Below, in pieces: positions 1 through 7,617 of a stretch of 64,000 bases of DNA (positions within the stretch are counted from its first letter, which is position 1; the number at the start of each line of letters is the position of its first letter). Position numbers and translations under genes: made by a program. Source of the stretch: a virus; the IMG/VR virus record IMGVR_UViG_3300036760_000689, positions 1-64,000 of that record; one strand, given 5' to 3'. Under the pieces are notes generated by a model. The model was given only the letters and a program-made list of their open reading frames with translations, had not been told where the DNA came from and made no database searches.

Positions 1-837
1 GCCATCTCCATCAGTCGCTTCGCCCCCCCCCTCCTTGCGCTGCCATATCTCCAAAAACCTCGGACCCCTCATCCATAACTTATCCCTTCAACCCAGATCA
101 TAGAGTTTCTCCCTATACGCGAATATATACGTTATTCTTCGCGTGTCAAGCGAAAAAAGTTGTGGCGATTTTTTTTGCGGAACCGAAAATGTGGATTGGA
201 TCCTATAGAACCGAGGCTTCGCCTCGAAGGTCAATGGTCCACCCGGTCTCTCCCGCGCGAGTCCGTCCTCGCGCGCGTCGCCGCTTGCGTCTGGCCGAGC
301 GCCTAGCGCCCAGCGCCGCGCCCAGGATTCCACCTCGGGACCTTTCTCGCCGGCGCTGCGCTCTCGCGCTTGGCTCCTTCCTTTATATATGCACCCCGCC
401 GGCGGCCCTGCTGCCGATTCTCGCCTGCTCGAACTTGACAAATCACCCAAGTGTCAAGTCCAAGCCCTATCCCAAGTCGGCGCTTGCACTAATCCAGCCT
501 GCCTGAGTCCAGCTTTGCCGTCCGCTTGTAGACTGAAAGATTGCCCGTCTATGCCTCGCGTCTATGCATCGGCAGGGCGCTGGCAATTGGCGCGTTGCTC
601 TATGAATTCGAACACGAAAAAGGTCTCTTGCCTAAATCTGGGTGTGTTGGCGCGCTTGCGGTTGCGAGTCATGACATTGTGCGTATATAAGAACGAAGGC
701 GCGGGTTTGGAGAGGAAAGGGCTTGTGTAGTGGCTCAGGACGGGCGAACGGGCGAGGGTTGATATCTGAGTACCCGTTCATTTGGTGGGTTTGAGGGGAG
801 CGCGAGCTTTTGGGTGTGTACTGCTTTCCAGGCGGGA
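1..837. other. Non-coding left region without a convincing gene
   Basis: No open frame here has a ribosome binding site of the kind used by the neighbouring operon, and the overlapping frames on both strands look like chance. Visible structure: an inverted repeat with 7-base arms ACGCGAA (117-123) and TTCGCGT (138-144), a T-rich stretch near 170-176, a short hairpin CGAGGC-TTC-GCCTCG near 212-226, and a very GC-rich stretch at 240-380. It may be a regulatory or genome-end region, but its role is not shown. Confidence 0.4.
433..458. promoter_or_regulatory. Inverted repeat CTTGACA / TGTCAAG
   Basis: Two perfectly complementary 7-base arms (433-439 and 452-458) are separated by 12 bases. The left arm contains a TTGACA hexamer, but no -10 hexamer follows at 17 bases. 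It is a possible operator. The TGTCAAG half also occurs alone at about 145-151. Confidence 0.3.
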
Positions 838-1239
838 TTAGGTTGGTTTTGGGATGTGCTCTGCTTCTGCCCATTCGCTGTACGCTTTGAGTCTGTGTCT
901 TCGCATGTTGGCTCTTATCTCTCCGTTGGTGGCGATCCATAGGGCTGGGAAGTCTGGCCTATGCTTGTGACCGGCGCTTACCCAGGCCAGGTTGATGGTG
1001 AATGCGTTTCTCAGGGTAAGCTTGTGGCGGATGGTCTTGGGCATTGTTCTGGTCATAGCTCTTAGCCAGGCATTCATGGCTGTCGTCATGGCTTCATAGG
1101 CTGCGTTGGCTTCCTTCACTGTTCTGACTGCTCCAACGTCTACCATGATCTGGCACAGGTCCGCCTTGTTCGTGCGATGAGTTATGCCCATGATGTTCTG
1201 TTTGATGACCGGCGCTGTCCCTCTCTCTTTGTTTTCCAT
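838..1239 (-). CDS. Small basic protein, weakly HU/IHF-like
   Basis: 133 residues. The stretch from about residue 25 (NKADLCQIM...) followed by helices and a LTLRNAFTINLAW segment recalls the HU/IHF layout (N-terminal helices, then a strand with L-x-x-FG-like pattern), but the canonical GFGTF and the DNA-arm proline are not evident. The match is therefore weak. It reads away from the plus-strand early operon, with only 87 bases between its start and the TTGACA of that operon, so a regulatory or chromatin role would fit. No good ribosome binding site precedes ATG 1239. An internal ATG at residue 17 is an alternative start. Confidence 0.5.
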   Translation of the reverse strand: MENKERGTAPVIKQNIMGITHRTNKADLCQIMVDVGAVRTVKEANAAYEAMTTAMNAWLRAMTRTMPKTIRHKLTLRNAFTINLAWVSAGHKHRPDFPALWIATNGEIRANMRRHRLKAYSEWAEAEHIPKPT

Positions 1240-1247
1240 GGCTCTAG

Positions 1248-1260
1248 TCTAACCGTTGGA
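1248..1260. promoter_or_regulatory. Near-palindrome TCTAACCGTTGGA in divergent promoter region
   Basis: One mismatch from the 13-base palindrome TCCAACCGTTGGA found elsewhere in the window. It lies between the start of the leftward gene (1239) and the rightward promoter (1327). This is where an operator would be expected, although nothing shows binding directly. Confidence 0.4.
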
Positions 1261-1326
1261 CTGCCAGAACCATACAACTTTTTCGCGCGATCCTGTCATA
1301 TCGTCCCCATGTGGCAATAATTTATG

Positions 1327-1355
1327 TTGACAAGTGAACGGCATTCGTGTATATT
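1327..1355 (+). promoter_or_regulatory. Strong sigma-70-type promoter of the left operon
   Basis: Exact -35 TTGACA (1327-1332), 17-base spacer, and TATATT -10 (1350-1355). The predicted start of transcription is near 1362, about 165 bases upstream of the first gene with a good ribosome binding site (1529). It would drive the plus-strand run of small genes that follows. Confidence 0.8.
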
Positions 1356-1528
1356 TATCCCATGCCACACGCCACCAACACACAGACACAACCGCTTGCA
1401 ACCGCTACACTTATCCGCTTCGCCGGAGTGCTACGCACACTCGAAACCCTACGCTTACGCGCGTGCCAACGCTTGCAGTCGCAACACTTTACAACGACAC
1501 CTGTATGTTTTCTTGGGAGAGAGAAACC

Positions 1529-1684
1529 ATGCGTTACTATCTGCGTCAAGATTTCTTCTGCATCCTCTACGCTTACGATAGCTTGAGTGATCGTCTTATC
1601 GCGCAAGCTCTTGACATTCACAATCTTCTAAGCATGATTGAACGCTTGGGTTACACGCGCTGGGATCATCACTTGGTTACCTAG
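1529..1684 (+). CDS. Hypothetical 51-residue protein
   Basis: First gene after the promoter. The start at 1529 is chosen because GGGAGAGAGAAACC directly precedes this ATG, matching the ribosome binding site of the following genes. The frame is open further upstream, but without a binding site. Sequence begins MRYYLRQDFF. No domain is recognised. It is followed after 10 bases by the next gene, in the same operon. Confidence 0.6.
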   Translation: MRYYLRQDFFCILYAYDSLSDRLIAQALDIHNLLSMIERLGYTRWDHHLVT

Positions 1685-1694
1685 GAGAGAAACC

Positions 1695-1904
1695 ATGCGA
1701 AAACTATTCGACCGACCTATGTCTCACAAATACAAGGGATGCACCGTCTTCGCTTCGCGCGGCGTTCTTGGGCTTCCTCGTTATGTCCTTTGGCGTGGCC
1801 GCAATTTCGTCCGCATCGTTCAACCGAAGTTTCAGCACTTCGCTGAGCTGGTGATCGATTGGCGAAATAATCAAACTCTGCGTGACATGTACACAGATTC
1901 TTAG
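1695..1904 (+). CDS. Hypothetical 69-residue basic protein
   Basis: The start at 1695 follows AGGAGAGAAACC; an upstream in-frame ATG (1638) lies inside the previous gene and is rejected. The protein is rich in arginine and aromatic residues (segment LPRYVLWRGRNFVRIVQ). It has no recognisable family. The next gene starts 11 bases after its stop. Confidence 0.6.
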   Translation: MRKLFDRPMSHKYKGCTVFASRGVLGLPRYVLWRGRNFVRIVQPKFQHFAELVIDWRNNQTLRDMYTDS

Positions 1905-1914
1905 GAGAGAAATC

Positions 1915-2316
1915 ATGAGAGATCCAAAAGATCAATTGATTACCACCATGCGCCAATATCTCCTCCGTTGCGTCCCTATCATTCGCGCCGCCGATACGCC
2001 CTTCCGCGAAGGCGAATTACTCGCCGATGCTATCGAGGCTCTGTTTGAATCCGCGCCTTGCATCGTCTGCGGTGAGTCCGGCCCATTCCACGCGTCCCAT
2101 TGCATGGTCGGACCAGCTAACCCGCTTCATACTCTCACTACCCCTTGGATGCCTTGGACGGATGGCAACGCCTACCGTTATGAGAATGGCTTCCTTCGCA
2201 TGGCTCCGCTCACACCCGGCGGCCACATCATCACCGATGAAGTCGTTGACATGGCGACGCTGCCCTACGATCCTCCCGAGGATATTGTTGAAGCTCTGCG
2301 CCGCCTTGTTCGGTGA
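1915..2316 (+). CDS. Hypothetical 133-residue protein with CxxC
   Basis: The start at 1915 follows TTAGGAGAGAAATC. The N-terminal half is helical. The middle carries C-I-V-C and then HASHC, a possible metal site (about residues 49-62). The C-terminal half contains acidic and proline-rich turns ending in a helix. No family recognised. It is the last gene before the first double-hairpin intergenic gap. Confidence 0.65.
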   Translation: MRDPKDQLITTMRQYLLRCVPIIRAADTPFREGELLADAIEALFESAPCIVCGESGPFHASHCMVGPANPLHTLTTPWMPWTDGNAYRYENGFLRMAPLTPGGHIITDEVVDMATLPYDPPEDIVEALRRLVR

Positions 2317-2326
2317 TTCCCGATTC

Positions 2327-2369
2327 CGCCACACTCCCCCGAGCGTGGCGCTACCGCGAATCAACGCGG
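2327..2369 (+). other. Intergenic double hairpin 1
   Basis: Hairpin A pairs CGCCACACT (2327-2335) with AGCGTGGCG (2342-2350), with one mismatch. Hairpin B pairs CCGCG (2354-2358) with CGCGG (2365-2369) around AATCAA. Hairpin B ends 2 bases before the AGGAGAGA ribosome binding site of the gene at 2385. The same two-hairpin plan recurs in the next four gaps. Confidence 0.6.
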
Positions 2370-2384
2370 ATTAGGAGAGAGACC

Positions 2385-2558
2385 ATGAAGATTATCAACG
2401 TTGTCACTATCATCAGCGGACCCAAGGACTCCCGAGAATCATCGACCATCCGCATTATTCGCAACAACAAACTGACCTATCTGGGAGCCCAACGCATCGT
2501 GTCGCGCTCGTATCCTGGAGCAACAGTTGAACGCATTGAGACCTTCATTCAATCGTGA
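2385..2558 (+). CDS. Hypothetical 57-residue protein
   Basis: The start at 2385 follows AGGAGAGAGACC; the frame is open upstream from 2313, but that part is the intergenic hairpin region. Sequence begins MKIINVVTII and ends VERIETFIQS. The pattern suggests a small alpha/beta fold, with no family recognised. It lies between double hairpins 1 and 2. Confidence 0.6.
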   Translation: MKIINVVTIISGPKDSRESSTIRIIRNNKLTYLGAQRIVSRSYPGATVERIETFIQS

Positions 2559-2569
2559 TTCCCGAGGAC

Positions 2570-2620
2570 AAGCGCCCACAACGTCCAACCGTTGGACGCT
2601 TTCCCCGCGAATTAACGCGG
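2570..2620 (+). other. Intergenic double hairpin 2 with palindrome
   Basis: Hairpin A has outer arms AAGCG (2570-2574) and CGCTT (2597-2601) enclosing the palindrome TCCAACCGTTGGA (2584-2596). Hairpin B is CCGCG (2605-2609) / CGCGG (2616-2620) around AATTAA. A ribosome binding site (AAGGAGAGAACC) follows immediately. Confidence 0.6.
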
Positions 2621-2636
2621 AGAAGGAGAGAACCAA

Positions 2637-3056
2637 ATGACCGAGGAAAGCATCACTCCCAAACACGAAGAACCCGAAGTGAAACATTGCATCATGTGCG
2701 GCAAGGTCGCCAACACGTCTATTTGCTACGACGGCGAATACCATCCAGCTTGCAAGCTCTGCCGCGACCTGCGCGCAAAGGATGCGATGATGCAGGAGAT
2801 CGGCCCGAGTGTTCAGAAGCTCTTCGACCATGTGAACGGTCACTCTGGCCGCGCATCGTCCGAGGCTTTCATCCAGGCATTCCAAATGCAGCATCGCACC
2901 TCGCAGCAATCGTTCTTCAGTACCTTCATCGTTCCTTTGATCCTGCACGAAGCCGGGCTCAAGACTGGCTGGTATGATCTGAGGAACGAAGCGACCGTAA
3001 ACCTCTGCAAGCGCCTTGCCAGCGCGTGCAAGGATTCCCCCTTACCCTTGTACTGA
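2637..3056 (+). CDS. Hypothetical zinc-ribbon protein, 139 residues
   Basis: Starts after AAGGAGAGAACCAA. The N-terminal half has HCIMCGK (about residues 17-23) and later C-K-L-C (about 39-42), which is a two-CxxC zinc-ribbon arrangement. The rest is helical with no recognised domain. The zinc ribbon suggests nucleic-acid or protein binding, and the specific role is unknown. Similar small cysteine-paired proteins recur in this operon (5181, 5759, 6444, 6571, 6861, 7236). Confidence 0.7.
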   Translation: MTEESITPKHEEPEVKHCIMCGKVANTSICYDGEYHPACKLCRDLRAKDAMMQEIGPSVQKLFDHVNGHSGRASSEAFIQAFQMQHRTSQQSFFSTFIVPLILHEAGLKTGWYDLRNEATVNLCKRLASACKDSPLPLY

Positions 3057-3067
3057 TCCTGGAGCGC

Positions 3068-3119
3068 GCGGCATGTCTACCCGTTGGACATGCCGCAAGC
3101 CCTTGGATACAACCCAAGG
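3068..3119 (+). other. Intergenic double hairpin 3
   Basis: Hairpin A has perfect 10-base arms GCGGCATGTC (3068-3077) and GACATGCCGC (3087-3096). Hairpin B is CCTTGG (3101-3106) / CCAAGG (3114-3119). The stems differ in sequence from gaps 1, 2 and 4, but the layout and position relative to the following ribosome binding site are the same. The pairing, rather than the bases, is what is conserved. Confidence 0.6.
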
Positions 3120-3134
3120 AGAGGAGAGAGACCC

Positions 3135-3719
3135 ATGAAAGAACATCATTACGCCATCGGCCCAATTTGGGGACGTGGCAAAAGTATCACAGCGGCTAAG
3201 GATGATGCCGCCAACCAAGCCAGCGCCGCGCTATGCGGATCATTCGACGCCTTCTATGCCAGACATCAGAAATTCAGTCTGATCGTTTGGCGCTACCCGC
3301 AGACGGGCTGGACATATCGAATTGAGCAAGACAACCTGGACAGCGATTCTATAAGCAACCTCACAATGTGCTGCATGTCCGGAGATTCCCGCGAACAGTG
3401 CATTGCTAGCGCCCTAATGCATATGGCCCAACTTGCATGGTCCGGAGACGAATCAGAGACTTCCCCACTGTTGACCGGATTGCCAGGCAAGCAAGCGGAT
3501 TATACGTCTTGGGTACGCTGGCAGAAAGGTTATCGCATTGCCAAGCTGACAGGACTATCCGACAATGACGCCCATCAGCGTGCCATGGAATTCTATCAAG
3601 GTTCCTTATCCAATTGCACATGTTGCGATCCTGCCCTTGCAAATAGAATGGACCGCATCATTGCAGACCGAGATGCCGCCACAAAAGCGGAGGCTATTGT
3701 TGCCCGCGCAACAGCCTAA
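3135..3719 (+). CDS. Hypothetical 194-residue protein
   Basis: The start at 3135 follows AGGAGAGGAGAGAGACCC. No family is recognised. The N-terminal part (WGRGKSITAAKDDAANQA) has a GRGKS string that resembles a P-loop but lacks the rest of the motif. The C-terminal region has CTCC (about residue 165) and a long helix. It is in the operon between double hairpins 3 and 4. Confidence 0.65.
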   Translation: MKEHHYAIGPIWGRGKSITAAKDDAANQASAALCGSFDAFYARHQKFSLIVWRYPQTGWTYRIEQDNLDSDSISNLTMCCMSGDSREQCIASALMHMAQLAWSGDESETSPLLTGLPGKQADYTSWVRWQKGYRIAKLTGLSDNDAHQRAMEFYQGSLSNCTCCDPALANRMDRIIADRDAATKAEAIVARATA

Positions 3720-3736
3720 AGCATGATTCCCGACTC

Positions 3737-3783
3737 ACCGGCACAGGCTTAGGCTTGCGCCGGTCTGCCGCGAATTAACGCGG
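3737..3783 (+). other. Intergenic double hairpin 4
   Basis: Hairpin A pairs ACCGGC (3737-3742) with GCCGGT (3759-3764). Hairpin B is CCGCG (3768-3772) / CGCGG (3779-3783) around AATTAA, identical to hairpin B of gap 2. AAAAGGAGAGAAACC follows. Confidence 0.6.
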
Positions 3784-3798
3784 AAAAGGAGAGAAACC

Positions 3799-5100
3799 AT
3801 GAGCAAATGGAAATACACCGAACCAACGCCCAAGCGAGCGGCCATGAAAGCAGTGGAAGCCGCTATCGCCAAACTATCGAGACTCAATCGCCAATACACC
3901 GAGGTTACCGGCATCATCGGCAAGCCAGAGACCGAACAGCGGTTTACCTTCGAGGTTCTCATCGGCGGAGGCAACAAGTTTCAGCCCTTGATTGCAAACC
4001 TTGGCGGACTGTTTAACTGGGAAATCAACGCCAACAACATCGCCCAGGTTGCCGAGGCTTTCACCGCCGCTTATGAGGAATCCAAAGATCTAGTCGCCAT
4101 CAAGGACAAGCGTATCACCCAGGAAGCCGCCGACAAACAAGCCGCCGAACGTATCGCGCAGGATATCGAGCGAGACCAGAAAACCAACGACGCGTCCGCG
4201 CGAGCTTGCGCCAACGAAGCAATCATGAAGCAGATCACCCCTGCGAATGCAGCAGCCGTGATCCTAGCCGAACTGAATGAAGATCAGTGCGACATCCAAA
4301 CCGACTACTTCAGCCACAAGACCACGCGCACAGTCTTGATTGGCTTCCGGACTGGCAAGAAAGAGGATTTCCGCCAACTTCGCGCAGCCGCCGGCAGATT
4401 CGAGGAAACCAAGCACCTCGGCACAGGTTGCGACCGCTTCCACGTTAAGATTGTATTTGCCAATGCCATCGTCGATATCCAGGGTAATCAGTATCACGAG
4501 GGTTTCCCTTCTCATTGGCACAAAGAGGAAGAACGTGTTTTCTACACCCGCGCGGAGGCTGACGCTTACGTACTAGCACACAGCGCCTTGGAATCTATGG
4601 GCTTCGGCGAGCTTACAGCTACCTTCAGATTCCAAATCAATCAGTATTCCGTGGAACACCGCGAAAACTACAGCATGGGTTCCGGCAATTACCTGAAGGA
4701 CGGTCACACCGATTCTTCGGGTTGGCGTGTCTACTCCCGCGCTCTGCCCTTGGATCGCACCTTATTGGGCGATCCGAATCTTCAAATCTGCTGCGAGGCC
4801 TTAGCCGTTCCCACTCCCGAGCCAGTCTCTGAAGGTTATTCCGCTACGTCTCATTGGAACGGGGATGTGAAGGTATCTCGCAACATTGAGAAGGACGGGA
4901 TTGAAATCAGATTCAAAGTAAAGCCCAGCGCCGACGTTCTTTCACGCCTCAAGGGCATGGGCTACCGATGGTCGCCCTATTCCTCGTGCTGGTACTGCAA
5001 GCACTCGCCCCAGCGCCTGGCTGATGCTCTGCGCTTTGTCCAATCCCTAACAGGAACGGCCACGCAGGTCACAGGTAATGATGAGGTCGCTATCGGGTGA
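3799..5100 (+). CDS. Large-polyvalent-associated-domain-like protein, 433 residues
   Basis: Largest product of the left operon. Residues 1-100 are helical and the middle has a Gln/Ala-rich helix (about 105-145). The C-terminal segment (about 365-415: KPSADVLSRLKGMGYRWSPY followed by a CWYCKHSPQRLADAL pattern) resembles the short C-terminal modules common in plasmid and phage polyvalent proteins, in which a strand is followed by 'lkxxGfrWs...WyaxxtpeR'. This is a family-style resemblance, not a proven match. The role is unknown; such proteins usually accompany mobile-element establishment. The start follows AAAAGGAGAGAAACC. Confidence 0.7.
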   Translation: MSKWKYTEPTPKRAAMKAVEAAIAKLSRLNRQYTEVTGIIGKPETEQRFTFEVLIGGGNKFQPLIANLGGLFNWEINANNIAQVAEAFTAAYEESKDLVAIKDKRITQEAADKQAAERIAQDIERDQKTNDASARACANEAIMKQITPANAAAVILAELNEDQCDIQTDYFSHKTTRTVLIGFRTGKKEDFRQLRAAAGRFEETKHLGTGCDRFHVKIVFANAIVDIQGNQYHEGFPSHWHKEEERVFYTRAEADAYVLAHSALESMGFGELTATFRFQINQYSVEHRENYSMGSGNYLKDGHTDSSGWRVYSRALPLDRTLLGDPNLQICCEALAVPTPEPVSEGYSATSHWNGDVKVSRNIEKDGIEIRFKVKPSADVLSRLKGMGYRWSPYSSCWYCKHSPQRLADALRFVQSLTGTATQVTGNDEVAIG

Positions 5101-5111
5101 TCTTGGAGGAT

Positions 5112-5161
5112 AGCTGCCCAACCTCCAACCGTTGGACAGCTTCCCCTCGGATCATCCGAGG
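5112..5161 (+). other. Intergenic double hairpin 5 with palindrome
   Basis: Hairpin A is AGCTG (5112-5116) / CAGCT (5137-5141) enclosing TCCAACCGTTGGA (5124-5136). Hairpin B is the perfect stem CCTCGGAT (5145-5152) / ATCCGAGG (5154-5161) with a one-base centre. A GAGG-type binding site then leads to the gene at 5181. Confidence 0.6.
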
Positions 5162-5180
5162 CAGAGGAGGCAGAAAAACA

Positions 5181-5555
5181 ATGAAACACATATCTTGTCC
5201 CAACAATCCCAACCACATGAACTTTACGGCAACTGTGCGCGAGGTACACAAGTGGGCAGTGGATCAGCATGGCAACTACGTCAGTGACCTTGGATGCTTC
5301 GACACCAGCATACCCGATGAATTCGCTTGCTTGGAATGCGATATTCCAGCAGAGGTCACTGAAAGCAATGGCAAGGTTAATACTCGCTTTACCCCCGAAC
5401 AAAAGACCGCCATCCTGGTGGCCCTGCGTTACTATCAAGGACAATCCCAGAAACATCCCGAGATGGCAGAGCGTTTCCACCTACTTACCGAGACGGAACC
5501 CTTGTCACCTCGAGCCATTGACGAACTCTGCGCGACAGTCAGCTTCCAACCATGA
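5181..5555 (+). CDS. Hypothetical zinc-finger protein, 124 residues
   Basis: The start at 5181 follows GGCAGAGGAGGCAGAAAAACA. The N-terminal domain has C-x4-H followed by C-L-E-C near residue 51, a plausible zinc site. The sequence MKHISCPNNPNHMNFTATVR resembles the opening of small plasmid/phage proteins that start with a CP..P.H motif. The C-terminal half (from about 68) is helical. Function unknown. Confidence 0.65.
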   Translation: MKHISCPNNPNHMNFTATVREVHKWAVDQHGNYVSDLGCFDTSIPDEFACLECDIPAEVTESNGKVNTRFTPEQKTAILVALRYYQGQSQKHPEMAERFHLLTETEPLSPRAIDELCATVSFQP

Positions 5556-5758
5556 GCCTGGAGGACAAGCGCACAGTGATCGCTGCGCGCTTTCCCCTTG
5601 GCTTAGTCTAAGGAATGACGGTTACGGATTTGCTTGGTTGCCTTTGCAGGACTTCCGTCATGTCGTCACCGGAATAACGACAAACTAAAAAGTGCCTTGA
5701 AAGTGCAGTCCGCCGGCTGGGAGCGGATCCCAGCCCCTAACCTGGAGGAGTAATAACC
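5556..5758 (+). other. Gap with double hairpin 6 and no gene
   Basis: Contains hairpin A AAGCGC (5567-5572) / GCGCTT (5587-5592) and hairpin B CCTT / AAGG (5596-5613). Unlike the other gaps, it is followed only by a 20-codon frame from ATG 5615. It may be the remains of a deleted gene. The downstream part has no other visible feature until the GGAGGAG binding site at about 5742. Confidence 0.45.
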
Positions 5759-5980
5759 ATGAATGGACTACTACGGACCTGTTCGACGTGTCATCGCAGA
5801 ATTGCCGGAAACCATCCTTATCAGTTCTTTGGAAGTTTAGGGCCAGAACCAACTTACGCGTGCGGATCTTGCATCAAGAGAGCGTTATCCGTCATCAGCA
5901 TGTATCGCCGACATTACAAGATTCACGACGCGGATTCTGTAAGTTGTCTGCTGAACATGATGTGCGAAGAATCCGAATAA
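5759..5980 (+). CDS. Hypothetical zinc-ribbon protein, 73 residues
   Basis: Starts after CCTGGAGGAGTAATAACC. Two CxxC pairs (C-S-T-C near residue 8 and C-G-S-C near residue 35) form a likely zinc ribbon, followed by a helix with several basic residues. No family recognised. Confidence 0.65.
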   Translation: MNGLLRTCSTCHRRIAGNHPYQFFGSLGPEPTYACGSCIKRALSVISMYRRHYKIHDADSVSCLLNMMCEESE

Positions 5981-6051
5981 GGCAAAGCCATTTGCGGTAT
6001 TGACATCGGTATTATTTTCTGGTAACATAACGCAATGCCGTGGAGGAAACC

Positions 6052-6330
6052 GTGAAATATTTTGAAGGCATGATTACCATGCACAACGGACGCTATGAAC
6101 GATCATTTGGCGTCCGGCTATCCGCAAGCAACTGGAGCACAGCCGTCAAGGCGGCTATGGTGCTGGCCACAACGGCATTGAAAGATCATTTCAAAGCAAT
6201 GCGAATGAAAAAGAGGGTCCACATTGAGATGATCCATATGACTTTGGTTCAGTATAAACCGCCAACTGATGCCGCGACTGGATTGGCTGCAAAGGATCGG
6301 CTTCCTGGGCACGCTTGGCTTTCCAAATAA
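6052..6330 (+). CDS. Hypothetical 92-residue protein, GTG start
   Basis: GTG at 6052 is chosen because TGGAGGA (6041-6047) sits five bases upstream. The frame also contains an earlier GTG at 6040, which overlaps the binding site itself. The protein begins MKYFEGMITM. Its pattern of a beta strand pair followed by a long helix (NWSTAVKAAMVLATTALKDH) is compact, but no family is recognised. Confidence 0.6.
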   Translation: MKYFEGMITMHNGRYERSFGVRLSASNWSTAVKAAMVLATTALKDHFKAMRMKKRVHIEMIHMTLVQYKPPTDAATGLAAKDRLPGHAWLSK

Positions 6331-6443
6331 AGAGCTTTATGAGAAAAGTGATCCATCTAATGTATCCGCTATCATTGATAGCCCAAATCAAAAAAAATCG
6401 GTGGTGACAAGTGAGCGCATCCACTCGAACGGTTTGTTGAAAG

Positions 6444-6596
6444 ATGGATTATGATCGCTGGCACGTAACTGTCCCTCCACGCCTTGTCACATGTGCCACA
6501 TGTAAAAAATGGATGCAGTCGCACGGATATTCAGATCGCGTGCGCCAACGCAAGGAGATCTTTCATAACAATGCAACCAAACGATGCGGACCTTGA
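6444..6596 (+). CDS. Possible 50-residue CxxC protein
   Basis: A short frame starting MDYDRWHVTVPPRL, with C-A-T-C-K-K-W (about residues 17-23) and a later C at residue 48. It resembles the other small cysteine-paired proteins of the operon. It overlaps the next gene by 26 bases, which would suit translational coupling, but no clear ribosome binding site is seen before ATG 6444. Confidence 0.4.
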   Translation: MDYDRWHVTVPPRLVTCATCKKWMQSHGYSDRVRQRKEIFHNNATKRCGP

Positions 6597-6822
6597 ACGT
6601 AGCGGCCTAGAATGCCCGATTTGCAGTTCTGAATTATACGTTTGCAAGAACGCTACAGGATCGCCCGAACTTTGGCTCCATTGCCTTTGCTGTCTGCAAA
6701 TAGGGGCGAGGAGCGAGTTTGATAAGATGCGCCAATGCATCAAACATTGTTCTGATTCCCGCGAGGAATCCAATCGCCAATTGGCGCTCATATCCGAGCG
6801 AGATATTGATGCTTTAATCTGA
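6571..6822 (+). CDS. Hypothetical zinc-ribbon protein, 83 residues
   Basis: The frame is open from 6484, but ATG 6571 gives a protein starting MQPNDADLERSGLECPICSS. AAGGAG (6552-6557) precedes it at a long spacing of 13. C-P-I-C and C-L-C-C pairs make a zinc ribbon. The C-terminus is helical. It is the third in a row of such proteins. Confidence 0.55.
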   Translation: MQPNDADLERSGLECPICSSELYVCKNATGSPELWLHCLCCLQIGARSEFDKMRQCIKHCSDSREESNRQLALISERDIDALI

Positions 6823-6860
6823 ATTTGTTTTGGGTCACCGACAAGGTCTAAGGAGAGCCA

Positions 6861-7085
6861 ATGCACATCTGTCGGATTTGTCATCACTGGATGGGCAATG
6901 ATGTCATGCTCCAATATGCCCGCTGCCACTGGGTCCATTCAGAATGCGGGCTGAAAAAGTGGGGGGCGGCATTTTTTGGCCGCCTAGCGCTCTGGCAGTT
7001 AAAGCTAATCCCATTTCTCTACCTGGAGCAGTACCGCCTCCTGGAAGCATATGAAACCGAGTGCAGGAAAAGGGAAAAGGTCTAA
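6861..7085 (+). CDS. Hypothetical 74-residue cysteine-paired protein
   Basis: Starts after CTAAGGAGAGCCA. The N-terminus MHICRICHHW has a CxxC-H arrangement, and C and H recur near residues 22-29 (RCHWVHSEC). This is consistent with a RING-like or ribbon metal site. The C-terminal half is a helix rich in aromatic and charged residues. The stop lies within a near-copy of the dispersed palindrome (TCTAACGTTGGA, 7081-7092). Confidence 0.6.
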   Translation: MHICRICHHWMGNDVMLQYARCHWVHSECGLKKWGAAFFGRLALWQLKLIPFLYLEQYRLLEAYETECRKREKV

Positions 7086-7147
7086 CGTTGGATTCATGGT
7101 TGGCCAAACGCAACATCTCAGATTCTCTCCCTGAGTAGTTTGGCTAG

Positions 7148-7175
7148 GGGCGCGAAGGGGCGTACCTTCGCGCCC
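7148..7175 (+). terminator. Strong hairpin, probable terminator
   Basis: Perfect 11-base stem GGGCGCGAAGG (7148-7158) / CCTTCGCGCCC (7165-7175) with a six-base loop, followed by TTCTCTGGTT. The tail is only partly T-rich, so termination may be incomplete. It lies between the gene ending at 7085 and the one starting at 7236. Confidence 0.65.
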
Positions 7176-7235
7176 TTCTCTGGTTGCTAAAAAGAGGATG
7201 AAGAGTAGAGAAAACGGAGGAATAGGAGCCGCAGC

Positions 7236-7478
7236 ATGACAAAAGCAAGTACGAAACATGGAGCGACAACAGACGATCAAACGTATTTCCCGCTACTGAT
7301 TTGCGAGAAATGTTTCCCGATTGCGGGGCATACCACACGCCACAGGTTTGTTCGCTTTGAAAAACGCGGAGCACAGAATTATTCTCTTGGTGGCGACATC
7401 AAAAGGGTCTCAACGATTAGAGTCCACATTTGGGCTTGCAAATCGTGCGCAACGGAAAGGCGATGGGGCAGTGAATAG
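7236..7478 (+). CDS. Hypothetical 80-residue zinc-ribbon protein
   Basis: Starts after AGGAATAGGAGCCGCAGC. Two CxxC pairs, C-E-K-C (about residue 23) and C-K-S-C (about 69), flank a basic strand-rich centre (RHRFVRFEKRG). The layout is a zinc ribbon with a long insert. Function unknown. Confidence 0.6.
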   Translation: MTKASTKHGATTDDQTYFPLLICEKCFPIAGHTTRHRFVRFEKRGAQNYSLGGDIKRVSTIRVHIWACKSCATERRWGSE

Positions 7479-7503
7479 AAACAAATCCTGCTGAAGGTGA
7501 TTT

Positions 7504-7617
7504 GTGGCAATCAAAAGGAAAGCGCAAATTTGGCTTGATCTATGTTGCATGATAACTCTCATAGGTTTGATCGTTTGGGGCTTGATCCGATTGTTGATAA
7601 TTGCGTGCACGGGTTAA
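7504..7617 (+). CDS. Possible 37-residue membrane peptide
   Basis: GTG start at 7504 preceded by AAGGTG at five bases. The product has a basic N-terminus (MAIKRKAQIW) and one long hydrophobic segment (about residues 12-35), so it is a likely single-pass membrane peptide. Its stop shares the TTAA at 7614-7617 with the stop of the convergent gene at 7614-8198. Confidence 0.45.
   Translation: MAIKRKAQIWLDLCCMITLIGLIVWGLIRLLIIACTG

Noticed and set aside
212-226. Hairpin CGAGGC-TTC-GCCTCG as a terminator
   Set aside because: No T-rich tail on either strand and no gene ends nearby.
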